Below, piece by piece: positions 55,759 to 64,000 of a stretch of DNA of 64,000 nt. The DNA is from Jeotgalibacillus malaysiensis (GTDB taxonomy: Bacteria > Bacillota > Bacilli > Bacillales > Jeotgalibacillaceae). The notes under the pieces were generated by a model that had not been told where the DNA came from, did no database searches, and saw only the letters and a list, made by a program, of their open reading frames with translations. A program made the position numbers and the translations under genes. Where the stretch lies: positions 2,216,501 through 2,280,500 of the forward strand of contig CP009416.1 in the NCBI GenBank assembly GCA_000818095.1, given 5' to 3'. Numbering within the stretch: the first letter of the stretch is position 1; the number at the start of each line of letters is the position of its first letter.

Positions 55759-55797
55759 AAAAAAGCAGTACTTCTCACCGAGAAAGTACTGCTTTTT
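55759..55797. terminator. Bidirectional terminator between brnQ and ezrA
   Basis: AAAAAGCAGTACTT and AAGTACTGCTTTTT arms, extended by TCTC/GAGA, lie between convergent genes, with A and T tracts on both sides. Confidence 0.93.
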
Positions 55798-55806
55798 ATA
55801 TAGAGA

Positions 55807-57483
55807 TTACAATGCATCAATCTTTTTAAGGGCACCTGGCTCAATTTTTTCAATTGATTCTGCAGCCTGTTCAAGTGCATTCTGGTAATCACCGTTTCTA
55901 AACATCAGCTCCGCTTCATTTAATCCAATAAAGACTGTTTCATGACGGCTTCTGTAGCGATTACCGTATTGAATCACCTTTTCAGCCTGTTCGGCAGCCT
56001 GAATCATTTCATCTGTATTTTCTGTAAAGGTTTCAATCATCTTTTCTGTTGTCATTGTATGCTGATTGATCGCCTTCATATTCATCGGGCGTTCTGCAAG
56101 GTAGGAATCGAGCGCTTCGATCTGTCTGATAATGTCCTTCCGCTCAAGAAACCAGAATTCAGGGATCTTAGGCAGATTTGCACTATCTACAACTTTTTCC
56201 TGATCTCTTACAGCTCTGATCTGGTACTCCTGCTGTTCGCGCGCAGCCATTTCATCACTTCTCAGCTGGTCAAGCTCTGCTGCATAGTTTTTATGTTCTT
56301 CATCAATCTGTTTCAGCTCAGCTTCAATCTTTTCTGTCTCGTTTAATACAGATGTGTAAGGTTCAAGCTGTTTTTCCATCTGCGTTTTTTGATGCTCAAA
56401 TGCTTCAGACAGCTTCTCAAGCTGAGTTTCTTTGTCTTTAGGCAGGTCAAGATCCTGCTGGTCAAGCTGATATCCCTGGCGAACGTAATCCATTTCACGG
56501 ATCAGCTCTTTGTTACGAATTTTTAATGCTTCAAGCAGTTTGGTTACATTTGATATTTTAGCTGGAAGCTCAGTTCTTGCATTCACTTCATCTTCAAGTG
56601 CAATAAATGCTTCATCAATTTCTTTTTTAGCATTTACGCGCAGCTCTTCAGCTTCTGTAAGTTCAAGTCTAATCAGATGCTTTTCAGCTTCTTTCAGACT
56701 GTTTTCAAGTGCCAGACAGCCTTCTTCAAGATTTAAATGATGAATCGGATACTGCTGCTCATTCATTTCCCTGCAGGCTTCTTTTAACTCGTTCAGATCT
56801 TTTGGCAGCTCTTCAAGCAGATCATCTGCAAGTCCTGGTGCACTCTCAATCATTGTGCTGATCTCATTCATTTCAGCTGTCAGGTAAATCACAATTTCCC
56901 TTGCCTGAAGATAATTCCCTTCAGCTGTCAGGTGATGATATTCATCGAGTTTCGGTTCAAGCGCCAAAATTTTACGCTCAATCGGTTCAGCCGTCTTACT
57001 GAACTGAGATCGCCTGTTACGCAGCAGTGAAGCAGCATCTTTGTAATCTGACTCTACTAACTTGATTTCTTCTCTGTTTTTTTCGTCACTGCCCATCAGT
57101 TCTTCAAGCTCTGACAAAATCTCATTCATATGCTCTTCAGCTTTATTTAGTTCTACAGCTATTTCTTCTCTGATTTTACGTGACTTTTTAAAACGGAACT
57201 TATCAATAGCCTCTTCAGCATCAAAAAGCATCGTGTCAACTTCAGCTAATTGTTTATCCACAATATTGTTCCAGGAGTTTCTCCATTTTTCGAAAAGCTC
57301 CTCAGTCTGACCATTCATATTCAGCTGTTTTACTTTTGTCATTTCTTCAAGAACAGGTCTGTGCTGAATATCTAGCTTCTGTTCCTCAAGTTTATCTACT
57401 TCTTTATACTGCTTCTTTCTGATAACGAAAGCAGTAATGATTAATATAATGATTAAAATGACGGATCCAATTATGTACTCCAT
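55807..57483 (-). CDS. ezrA: EzrA, septation ring formation regulator
   Basis: EzrA inhibits FtsZ assembly away from midcell and links the ring to wall synthesis. The 558-residue protein has one amino-terminal membrane segment (YIIGSVILIIILIITAFVI) and a long, charged, helical cytoplasmic part made of spectrin-like coiled-coil repeats. The family's short QNR-type patch is not evident at the carboxy end as I read it (RNGDYQNALEQAAESIEKIE is the closest). The ATG at 57483 has AGGAGG upstream. It converges with brnQ and diverges from hisJ. Confidence 0.95.
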   Translation of the reverse strand: MEYIIGSVILIIILIITAFVIRKKQYKEVDKLEEQKLDIQHRPVLEEMTKVKQLNMNGQTEELFEKWRNSWNNIVDKQLAEVDTMLFDAEEAIDKFRFKKSRKIREEIAVELNKAEEHMNEILSELEELMGSDEKNREEIKLVESDYKDAASLLRNRRSQFSKTAEPIERKILALEPKLDEYHHLTAEGNYLQAREIVIYLTAEMNEISTMIESAPGLADDLLEELPKDLNELKEACREMNEQQYPIHHLNLEEGCLALENSLKEAEKHLIRLELTEAEELRVNAKKEIDEAFIALEDEVNARTELPAKISNVTKLLEALKIRNKELIREMDYVRQGYQLDQQDLDLPKDKETQLEKLSEAFEHQKTQMEKQLEPYTSVLNETEKIEAELKQIDEEHKNYAAELDQLRSDEMAAREQQEYQIRAVRDQEKVVDSANLPKIPEFWFLERKDIIRQIEALDSYLAERPMNMKAINQHTMTTEKMIETFTENTDEMIQAAEQAEKVIQYGNRYRSRHETVFIGLNEAELMFRNGDYQNALEQAAESIEKIEPGALKKIDAL

Positions 57484-57623
57484 CTTATGCCTCCTGTTCA
57501 AGCAGCCCATGTCTATGTCAATATGAAAAATGTATTGACTTTATGATACCATGTAACAAATGAGATTTCTTGTTTTTTCTTGAATTTTTGACACGACTTT
57601 TTTCGTATGCGAAAGGACTGGAC

Positions 57624-58430
57624 ATGATGATTACCAGAGATGGACATATTCATACGCCATATTGCCCTCACGGCTCAAAGGATCAGTTTTCATTATATGT
57701 TGAAAAAGCCATTAATGCAGGGCTCAAAGAAATCACGTTTACTGAGCATGCTCCCTTACCTGAAGGCTTTACCGATACGGTACCCGATCAGGATAGCGGA
57801 ATGAAGCCAGGTGACCTCGAGCACTATCTGAAAGATGTTGAAGAAGTAAAGCGCGCATATCAAAAAGACCTGCGCATTAACACAGGTCTTGAAGTTGATT
57901 ATATTGAAGGTTTTGAAAAGCAGACCCGAGAGTTTCTGGATCAATATGGCCCTTCACTGGATGATTCAATTCTTTCAGTCCATTTTTTAAAAGCTGCTGA
58001 GCGCTATATTTGTCTGGACTTCAGCCCAGATGCTTTTCAGGAACTGATTTCGTTAACAGGTTCTGCTGATGCTGTGCACGCTCTTTATTACAAAACTGTT
58101 ATTCAATCAGCTCTCTCTGACCTTGGTAATTATAAACCGAATAGAATCGGTCATATCACACTGGCTAGAAAATTTCAGCGTCTTTTTCCGGCACTCGAAT
58201 CTCATGAAGCTGAGATTCAACAATTGTTAAATGTGATAAAATCCCGGAAACTTGAGCTTGATTACAATGGAGCCGGAACTGTAAAACCTTATTGTCAGGA
58301 AACTTACCCCTCCCCTGCGATTGCCTCAGCAGCGCTCAAACTGGGGATTCCGCTTATTTACGGGTCAGATGCCCATGCAGCAAACGGACTGATGCAGGGA
58401 GCAGATCAGCTAATTGCGCTTAACCCGTAG
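57624..58430 (+). CDS. hisJ: Histidinol-phosphatase, PHP type
   Basis: HisJ removes phosphate from histidinol phosphate in histidine synthesis. The 268-residue protein matches B. subtilis HisJ in length and has the PHP motifs DGHIHTPYCPHG, FTEHAPLP, SVHFLK and YGSDAHAANG, which bind three metals. The ATG at 57624 is six bases from AAAGGA. The longer frame upstream has no site. It is away from the other his genes, as in B. subtilis. Its end overlaps the convergent refZ by 25 bp. Confidence 0.95.
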   Translation: MMITRDGHIHTPYCPHGSKDQFSLYVEKAINAGLKEITFTEHAPLPEGFTDTVPDQDSGMKPGDLEHYLKDVEEVKRAYQKDLRINTGLEVDYIEGFEKQTREFLDQYGPSLDDSILSVHFLKAAERYICLDFSPDAFQELISLTGSADAVHALYYKTVIQSALSDLGNYKPNRIGHITLARKFQRLFPALESHEAEIQQLLNVIKSRKLELDYNGAGTVKPYCQETYPSPAIASAALKLGIPLIYGSDAHAANGLMQGADQLIALNP

Positions 58431-59029
58431 CAGGAAGTGACGCTGTTGAACCACGTTTCCACTGTTTCGATATACTGCTTCGTGAAATACGGATCAGCTG
58501 TATTCATATGCCACAGCTCTCTGACAGTCTGACTTTGCAAAAAAGGTGTAGTGATCATTGAGTTCAGCTGAATCAGAAAAAAGGATGGGGACAGCTTAAA
58601 GCTGTGCCCTTTTTCTATATCCTCAGCCATCAGCATTTTCCACAGATATCTTTCTTTCCTTAAATAACAGGCCGTCATCTCCCTGATCAGCTGGTGATCA
58701 AGTGTGATCTCACGCCAGGCAACCCTTGCAAAACGGTGATGCTGCTGCTGAAACCGGATAATATTACAGGCAGCACTCATCACAGCACTCTTTTGACGCT
58801 TACCATCATTTAACGATTTTTCAAGCACATTCAGATATGGTTCAAAAAATGCAATCAGACATTCTTCCAGCAATCCTTTTTTCCCGGCAAAATAATATGA
58901 TACTGTCCCTACGTTCACCCCTGCTGACGCTGAGATCTCTCTAATACTTGTCCCGTGAAACCCTTTTGTATAAAACAGATCCACTGCTGTTGTCATGACT
59001 TCGGATTTTGTTTCGCGCCGCCCATTCAT
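58406..59029 (-). CDS. refZ: RefZ-like TetR-family DNA-binding protein
   Basis: The 207-residue protein has a TetR-type helix-turn-helix (TSIREISASAGVNVGTVSYYFAGKKGLLEECL, about 26-57) and an all-helical carboxy-terminal domain. Position between hisJ and ytsP equals B. subtilis refZ (yttP), whose product binds sites near the origin side of the chromosome and tunes FtsZ-ring placement at the start of sporulation. Sequence similarity outside the helix-turn-helix was judged by eye only. The ATG has an AGGGTGA site. Confidence 0.85.
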   Translation of the reverse strand: MNGRRETKSEVMTTAVDLFYTKGFHGTSIREISASAGVNVGTVSYYFAGKKGLLEECLIAFFEPYLNVLEKSLNDGKRQKSAVMSAACNIIRFQQQHHRFARVAWREITLDHQLIREMTACYLRKERYLWKMLMAEDIEKGHSFKLSPSFFLIQLNSMITTPFLQSQTVRELWHMNTADPYFTKQYIETVETWFNSVTSCYGLSAIS

Positions 59030-59191
59030 TTGTCTTCACCCTTTCAAATGATTGCTTCAAGTGCCATGCTGTGTTATACCTGTATTATTCTAATGATTAT
59101 ATTCGGGGTGCTGCGGCAGCCTTCCTTTAAAAAGCGTTCTTCAAATTACGCACCTAAAAGGAAAAATCAAATCAATTAAGCGGGTGATATG

Positions 59192-59671
59192 ATGTTTAAT
59201 GTCGAAACGTATAAAGGCAGTAGAGAAAAACAATATGAAATGGTTCATAAACAACTTCGGGCTTTACTTGAAGATGAACCAAACAAGATCGCAAACCTCA
59301 GTAATGCATCTGCGCTGCTGAATCAGTTTCTTGATGAAACGAACTGGGTAGGATTTTACCTGATGGAGGATGGAGAGCTGGTTCTCGGACCATTCCAGGG
59401 ACTTCCGGCATGCGTGAGAATTCCGCTCGGAAAAGGTGTCTGTGGAACATCTGCCGGAGAAAATAAGACAATGCGCGTCGATGATGTGCACGCATTCCCG
59501 GGACATATTGCATGCGATGCAGCCTCCCAGTCTGAAATCGTCGTGCCACTTGTAAAAGCTGGTGAAGTAATCGGGGTACTTGATATTGATAGCCCGGTTA
59601 AAAGCCGCTTTGATGAAGAGGATCAAAAAGGACTTGAAATATTCGCAGCTATTTTAACTGAATATATCTAA
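59192..59671 (+). CDS. ytsP: GAF-domain free methionine-R-sulfoxide reductase (YtsP-like)
   Basis: The 159-residue protein is a single GAF domain of the fRMsr type. Three cysteines sit at the family positions: Cys74 in LPACVRIPLG, Cys84 in GKGVCGTSA and Cys108 in HIACDAASQSE, which form the redox relay. The enzyme reduces free methionine-R-sulfoxide with thioredoxin. I chose the second of two adjacent ATGs because GGGTGA is too close to the first; spacing is short in both cases. It is convergent with a methionine gamma-lyase-like gene. Confidence 0.92.
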   Translation: MFNVETYKGSREKQYEMVHKQLRALLEDEPNKIANLSNASALLNQFLDETNWVGFYLMEDGELVLGPFQGLPACVRIPLGKGVCGTSAGENKTMRVDDVHAFPGHIACDAASQSEIVVPLVKAGEVIGVLDIDSPVKSRFDEEDQKGLEIFAAILTEYI

Positions 59672-59672
59672 G

Positions 59673-59708
59673 ATAAAGGCCATACGCTGATCAGCGTATG
59701 GCCTTTAT
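59673..59708. terminator. Perfect 36-bp palindrome between ytsP and the gamma-lyase gene
   Basis: ATAAAGGCCATACGCTGA and its exact complement are joined without spacer. It lies between convergent stops, so a bidirectional terminator is likely, though T tracts are only three long. Confidence 0.7.
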
Positions 59709-59714
59709 GAGTGA

Positions 59715-60932
59715 TCAACTCTCCTGTTTCATCGCTGCACTTTCCTCCATTTTTGCAAACGCCTGGTCAAGATCATCTTTAATATCTTCCCATGATTCAA
59801 GTCCCACTGATAGTCTGAGCAGTGTATCACTAATCCCCATAGCCGCTCTGACCTTTTCAGGTACAACTGAATGCGTCATTGAAGCAGGGTGCTGAATCAG
59901 CGTTTCTGCATCTCCCAGACTCACAGCAATTTTAATTAGCTGCAACTCATCCATAAAGGACTGAGCCATTTCCTTTGTTCCATTAAAATCAAAGGAAATC
60001 AACCCTCCCCATCTGCTCATCTGCTTCGCAGCGATGCCATGTGACTGGTGATCTTTGTCGCCAGGGAAATAAATATTTCTGACAAACGGATGCGCTTTAA
60101 GATAAGCTGCAATTTTCTCAGCATTATCACAGTGACGATCGAGCCTGACAGCGAGCGTTTTCAGCCCTCTGAGCAATAGCCATGCATCAAATGGTGACAT
60201 AATCCCGCCAATATCCTTTTGCGTTGTCATCCTGATCTCAGCAATCGCTTCCGCTGATTTTGCTACAAGCAATCCACCAATGACATCACCGTGACCGCCA
60301 ATATATTTTGTGGCACTGTGAAGGACAAAGTCTGCGCCAAGCTTCAATGGGTTCTGCAGGTATGGTGAGCTGAATGTGTTATCTACTACTACCGGTATCC
60401 CTTTTTCATTCGCTACGCGGCATACAAGCTCCAGATCAATAATTTCCATCGTAGGATTAATTGGTGTTTCAACATATAAACATGCCGTATCCGGTAAGAT
60501 CGATTGTAAAATCGATTCCTCCGTTGAAAGATCTGCAAACTCATGCGTAATGTTAAATTTCTCTTCCATCATTTCAAGCAAACCAAATGTACAGCCATAT
60601 ACGCCTTTTGAGCAGATTACGTGATCTCCTGATTTTAATAAATGGAACAGAATTGCCGATACAGCAGCCATACCAGAACCAAATGCCAAAGCAGCTTCTC
60701 CGCCCTCGATTGCAGTCATCCGGTCTTCAAGTACCTTAACTGTCGGATTTCCAAGACGTGAGTAAATATAACCTTCCTCATCTCCCGCAAATCGTCTTTC
60801 CCCTTCTGCAGCATGAGCAAATGTGTAGGTTGACGTCTGAAAAAGCGGAGGCGTCAGTGAACCTTCATATTTTTTTGAATCATACCCGCTATGAATGACC
60901 TCAGTTTCAAATCTCTTTTTCTCTCTTGACAT
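59715..60932 (-). CDS. Methionine gamma-lyase-like PLP enzyme
   Basis: The 405-residue protein belongs to the Cys/Met-metabolism PLP family. PLP Lys209 is in HSATKYIGGHGDVIGG; SRLGNPTVKVLED and the active-site tyrosine region YIYSRLGNPT are present. Cys114 in GVYGCTFGLLE corresponds to the cysteine typical of methionine gamma-lyase, which makes methanethiol, ammonia and 2-oxobutyrate. Cystathionine gamma-synthase or -lyase usually have Gly or Ser there, so the lyase reading is preferred. The ATG at 60932 has AAGGGGAG upstream. Confidence 0.85.
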   Translation of the reverse strand: MSREKKRFETEVIHSGYDSKKYEGSLTPPLFQTSTYTFAHAAEGERRFAGDEEGYIYSRLGNPTVKVLEDRMTAIEGGEAALAFGSGMAAVSAILFHLLKSGDHVICSKGVYGCTFGLLEMMEEKFNITHEFADLSTEESILQSILPDTACLYVETPINPTMEIIDLELVCRVANEKGIPVVVDNTFSSPYLQNPLKLGADFVLHSATKYIGGHGDVIGGLLVAKSAEAIAEIRMTTQKDIGGIMSPFDAWLLLRGLKTLAVRLDRHCDNAEKIAAYLKAHPFVRNIYFPGDKDHQSHGIAAKQMSRWGGLISFDFNGTKEMAQSFMDELQLIKIAVSLGDAETLIQHPASMTHSVVPEKVRAAMGISDTLLRLSVGLESWEDIKDDLDQAFAKMEESAAMKQES

Positions 60933-61012
60933 CGCAAGCTCCCCTTGTTTTGTAATCGCTTTCATAACCTATTTTACTTGATTTTGTAATAATTTCAATG
61001 GACCTTTCCAAT

Positions 61013-61043
61013 TTAAAAAGGACTGCTGTTAAACAGTCCTTTT
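61013..61043 (-). terminator. Intrinsic terminator of dgcP
   Basis: A 10-bp stem AAAAGGACTG/CAGTCCTTTT with T residues on the reverse strand overlaps the dgcP stop codon. Confidence 0.9.
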
Positions 61044-62883
61044 AAGAGCGCATAATCTGATCTGATTCTCTTTTTAGCCAGACAACACGGTTTTTCCCGG
61101 TGTTTTTTGCTTTATATAACGCAATATCAGCACGCCTGACCAGACTGATCATCTGGTCGGGATCTTCTTCTGACCAGCTTGAGACGCCGCAGGAAATGGT
61201 TACTTGCGGATCCGTTACATGAAGGACAGACTCTCTCAGATTCTCTGTCAATGCGATGCCTTCATGCAGGGACATATTGCTGAAGTAAATAGCCAGTTCT
61301 TCCCCGCCCCATCTCGCAGCAACACTAGCCTCATTCTCATAGGACATCAGGTGCTTTGACACCTGGATAATGACCTGATCACCTACCTGATGACCATGTG
61401 TGTCATTCACCTGTTTGAAGTCATCTATATCGATCAGGATAAACACACCATGTTGGTCCTTTGCCATAGATGCTTCGACGAATTGATCGAGATAAAGCCG
61501 TGCATAAAGGCCTGTCATATGATCGCGGTTAATCATTTCCTCCATTTCAACGCGCAGCATTGCATTCACAAGCGCCAGTGCTGAATGGTGAACAATTGAT
61601 TTGAAAAGCTTATACATCTCAAATGAGAATGCATATGAATCACGGTGCAGCACGATACAAAATCCCTTTAATTGATCGTGATGAATCATCGGCACAGCGA
61701 TTAACGAACGATATCCTGCTTCAAGCTCACAGTCAGACATATATACGCTATCCGTTCCTTCAAGAAGCTGCTGTTTTACATTTTCAATATATACCCTGCC
61801 AGCTTCTGTCTTGAAAAAAGGCGTGCTTCCTTCAACGATCTGCCATTGGTCCTGATCCACCCAGATAAAGCCCGTTTCATCGGGGGCTAAAGCTTTTTGG
61901 ATCTGAACTGTTAAGACGCTCATCATATCCTTCATATTCAGATTTGCATTCAGCTCATGTGACAGATCATTAATGAGCTTAAGGTCATTGATCAGCTGCC
62001 TTGATTGCATATAAAGTTTGGCATTCTCAAGTGCATGTCCGGCAGTTGTTGAAAGTACTTTAATAAATTCAATTTCATGCTTTTTCAGCGCTTTATCTGT
62101 TTTTCCTTCCGTCTTGAGCAGACCGTACACTCCCTGCTTCCCTTTTAAAGGAGAGTACATGATCGTCTCGCTCCCCTGATCGTCAATCGTTACTTCAGAG
62201 GAAACAAACGCATGTAATAATGCTTCATTATCTGATTGATAATCCAGATATTCGATCGGCAGTCCTTTTTCAACTCCCTGGTCATCCGATAAGATTAAAG
62301 TAAATGTATAATGAGAGAACGTGTTTTTCAGTGAAAGGATAATCTTCGCCAGCACCTGCGTCACATTCATATGCGAGTTGAACGCTTTTGTCACATCAAA
62401 CAATTCATGATATCTTTTTCTTTCCTCAGCTGTAATCAGCATTTTTCTGACATTCTGATAAAGAACTGCAGTATCGCACGCTAAAACAGAAACCATTACT
62501 TCATCCTGTGCCCACATTGCCCCTGGGAGCGGTCTGATGACGATAAAACCCATAAGGTCTGTTTTTTCATAGCACGGGATTAGCAGATCCCCCTGCTTTA
62601 GAAATAACTGATCTTCTTTTAACACTTGATAAGGCTCATGATGAAAATCTTTCATGATTGGCAGCTCAAGCGGCTCTTGCTTATTCAAAGATTCATCATA
62701 TTGATACAGATGTACCCCATCCTTATATAAATAGAAGGTTTCCTCCACATTAAAGTGTTCTTTTAAAAGGATAGATAACTGACGATACCAGTGCCTGATC
62801 GAGCTTTCACCTGACATTGAATGTGCCAGAATATCAAATACCCCGGCTTTAAAACGGTCCATAAACGGTTTCAGCGAATCCAT
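61042..62883 (-). CDS. dgcP: Diguanylate cyclase with GAF domains (DgcP/YtrP-like)
   Basis: The 613-residue cytoplasmic protein makes cyclic di-GMP. Two or three GAF-like sensor domains fill about 1-440. A GGDEF domain starts at MTGLYARLYLDQFVEA with the metal-binding FILIDIDDFKQVNDTHGHQVGD and the active site RWGGEELA (GGEE at 526-529). The inhibitory RxxD site five residues before GGEEL is absent (NEAS instead), so product inhibition is probably lost. No EAL domain. Length and place between ytsP and rpsD match B. subtilis YtrP. The ATG has GAAGGTG upstream. Confidence 0.93.
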   Translation of the reverse strand: MDSLKPFMDRFKAGVFDILAHSMSGESSIRHWYRQLSILLKEHFNVEETFYLYKDGVHLYQYDESLNKQEPLELPIMKDFHHEPYQVLKEDQLFLKQGDLLIPCYEKTDLMGFIVIRPLPGAMWAQDEVMVSVLACDTAVLYQNVRKMLITAEERKRYHELFDVTKAFNSHMNVTQVLAKIILSLKNTFSHYTFTLILSDDQGVEKGLPIEYLDYQSDNEALLHAFVSSEVTIDDQGSETIMYSPLKGKQGVYGLLKTEGKTDKALKKHEIEFIKVLSTTAGHALENAKLYMQSRQLINDLKLINDLSHELNANLNMKDMMSVLTVQIQKALAPDETGFIWVDQDQWQIVEGSTPFFKTEAGRVYIENVKQQLLEGTDSVYMSDCELEAGYRSLIAVPMIHHDQLKGFCIVLHRDSYAFSFEMYKLFKSIVHHSALALVNAMLRVEMEEMINRDHMTGLYARLYLDQFVEASMAKDQHGVFILIDIDDFKQVNDTHGHQVGDQVIIQVSKHLMSYENEASVAARWGGEELAIYFSNMSLHEGIALTENLRESVLHVTDPQVTISCGVSSWSEEDPDQMISLVRRADIALYKAKNTGKNRVVWLKRESDQIMRS

Positions 62884-63080
62884 TTTTTCACCTTCGTCTC
62901 TTATGTATTAATATAACTGTTTCATTATATAATTTTCAGATATTTACAAATATTAATTATAGCATAATGCATCTTATTTACTATACTGAGAGCACCCTTT
63001 TCGTCACACATATTTCAGCAATTATTTCTGCAGGATATGTCATTTATAAAATTAGCTATGTAAAGACTGAGGTTGTTTTA

Positions 63081-63134
63081 GCACAGCTGTTGATTGTAGC
63101 GGATAGGGCGACTCAGCAGGAAAAGCGTGACAGA
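63081..63134 (-). repeat. Dispersed GC-rich intergenic repeat, copy I (truncated remnant)
   Basis: GCACAGCTGTTGATTGTAGC, GGCGACTCAGCAGGAAAAGC and GTGACAG align base for base with the first 55 bp of copy G near 40.5 kb, with a few changes; the rest is missing. The surrounding 62884-63160 shows no gene. Confidence 0.75.
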
Positions 63135-63160
63135 TGTATAATCCATATTAGAAATAACGG

Positions 63161-63189
63161 TTGACAGAACACCTTATAAATTGTATGAT
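63161..63189 (+). promoter_or_regulatory. Sigma-A promoter of rpsD
   Basis: TTGACA (63161-63166), 17 bp, TATGAT (63184-63189). This is the strongest promoter match in the window and predicts a start near 63196. Confidence 0.85.
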
Positions 63190-63195
63190 ATTCTT

Positions 63196-63376
63196 TGTGT
63201 AAAATAATGCAGCCTTTTGTGAACACATGAATGTCTCATTTTGTTCCTATTGTTTGTAGGTGCATCGTGTAACCCCTGCTGCAGGGCGATGGTGCAAGAT
63301 AACAAAATGGGTGTTGATGGTTTATCACATGGTTTTTATTTTACAACAAAATAAAAACACAAGGAGGAGTCAAATT
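63196..63376 (+). ncRNA. rpsD leader, probable S4 autoregulatory RNA
   Basis: The 180-nt untranslated leader can fold: GTGCATCG pairs with CGATGGTGC (63258-63294) around an inner CCCTGC/GCAGGG stem, and a 9-bp hairpin TTTTATTTT/AAAATAAAA lies just before the ribosome binding site AAGGAGGAG. In B. subtilis S4 protein binds the rpsD leader and blocks translation. The length, position and stems agree; the exact S4-binding pseudoknot was not verified. Confidence 0.6.
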
Positions 63377-63979
63377 ATGGCTCGTTATACAGGTCCATCT
63401 TGGAAACTGTCTCGTCGTCTTGGTGTTTCACTAAGCGGCACTGGTAAAGAATTAGAAAAGCGTCCTTACGCTCCGGGTCCACACGGTCCTACACAGCGTA
63501 AAAAACTATCTGAATATGGTCTTCAGCTTCAAGAGAAGCAGAAGCTTCGTCACACTTACGGCGTAACTGAGCGTCAGTTCCGTAACCTATTCGACAAAGC
63601 AGGTAAACTACCTGGACGTCACGGTGATAACTTCATGATCCTTCTTGAAGCTCGTCTTGACAACCTAGTATACCGTCTTGGTCTTGCTCGTACTCGTCGT
63701 CAGGCGCGTCAGCTTGTAAACCACGGCCACATTCTTGTTGATGGTTCACGCGTTGACATCCCGTCATACAGCGTAAAGCCAGGACAATCAATCAGCCTTC
63801 GTGAAAAGTCACAGAAGCTGAATATCGTTCAGGAAGCAGTTGAGCTTAACAGCTTCACTCCTGAGTATGTATCTTTTGATGCTGACAAGCTTGAAGGTAC
63901 TTTCACTCGTTTCCCTGAGCGTAATGAGCTTGCTGCTGATATCAATGAAGCATTGATCGTAGAATTCTACTCTCGTTAA
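63377..63979 (+). CDS. rpsD: Small ribosomal subunit protein S4
   Basis: S4 initiates 30S assembly by binding the 16S 5' domain and represses its own synthesis. The 200-residue protein begins [20 protein letters not shown] and has the S4 RNA-binding domain [20 protein letters not shown] with [19 protein letters not shown]. No zinc-binding cysteines are seen near the amino end; it is the cysteine-free form. The ATG at 63377 has AAGGAGGAG upstream; the frame extends upstream over the leader but is not translated. Codon use is strongly biased (CGT, GGT), as for a highly expressed gene. Confidence 0.98.
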   Translation: MARYTGPSWKLSRRLGVSLSGTGKELEKRPYAPGPHGPTQRKKLSEYGLQLQEKQKLRHTYGVTERQFRNLFDKAGKLPGRHGDNFMILLEARLDNLVYRLGLARTRRQARQLVNHGHILVDGSRVDIPSYSVKPGQSISLREKSQKLNIVQEAVELNSFTPEYVSFDADKLEGTFTRFPERNELAADINEALIVEFYSR

Positions 63980-64000
63980 TCTTTTTAGATGGCAGAGTAA

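Noticed and set aside
59048-59179. Possible 43-residue membrane peptide on the forward strand before ytsP (MLCYTCIILMIIFGVL and a basic tail)
   Set aside because: No ribosome binding site before either ATG and it overlaps the likely refZ promoter region; coherent hydrophobic reading alone is weak evidence.
63260-63376. Amino-terminal extension of S4
   Set aside because: The extension covers the structured leader; the ATG at 63377 has an ideal ribosome binding site and the universal MARYTGP start.

Overview
This window is about 64 kb of chromosome from a low-GC, endospore-forming member of the Bacillales. Nearly every gene has a clear Bacillus subtilis counterpart, and gene order follows the dnaB-nrdR-speD-gapB-coaE-mutM-polA-phoR-phoP-mdh-icd-citZ-...-rpsD stretch of that chromosome. 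Sporulation genes (an alpha/beta SASP, a YtfJ-type protein, YtvI) support a spore former. Genus cannot be fixed from sequence alone; a Planococcaceae/Bacillaceae lineage near Jeotgalibacillus is a low-confidence guess. I found no rRNA, tRNA, CRISPR array, prophage or insertion sequence.

Layout. 1-9.8 kb: dnaB start, nrdR, a small unknown gene, speD, gapB, coaE, mutM, polA, hflC-hflK. 9.9-22 kb: phoP-phoR, a MaoC-like gene, citZ-icd-mdh, ytwI/ytvI, fxsA, pfkA-pyk. 22-35.5 kb: accD-accA behind a malic enzyme gene and a GntR regulator, dnaE, nrnA, ytpI, ytoI, ytkL, an M24 peptidase and ald. 35.6-44.2 kb: an NCS1 permease, a universal stress protein, argG-argH, an EcsC-family gene, ackA and ytxK. 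44.2-54.1 kb: tpx, ytfJ-ytfI, yteJ, sppA, nadF, a frameshifted rarD, a YtcJ amidohydrolase, a SASP gene, thiI and its cysteine desulfurase. 54.4-64 kb: brnQ, ezrA, hisJ, refZ, a GAF-type methionine sulfoxide reductase, a methionine gamma-lyase-like gene, dgcP and rpsD.

The set is core metabolism: lower glycolysis and gluconeogenesis (pfkA, pyk, gapB), the citrate branch (citZ, icd, mdh), pyruvate and overflow metabolism (malic enzyme, ackA, ald) and fatty acid entry (accDA). CcpA cre-like sequences lie upstream of ackA, citZ, pfkA and gapB, and gapB also carries two CcpN-type boxes.

The least ordinary DNA is non-coding. (1) The speD 5' leader can form three nested helices, and a 7-nt anti-Shine-Dalgarno inside them can pair with the speD ribosome binding site as a pseudoknot; this resembles an undescribed translational riboswitch. 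(2) Between the SASP gene and the amidohydrolase gene, TGACC recurs every 21 bp with one 30-bp step; the interval keeps one reading frame open and encodes heptads such as GDRKIFE. (3) Nine copies of a roughly 80-150 bp GC-rich repeat with core GCGGACGCTTTCC sit only between genes, several directly next to a terminator hairpin.
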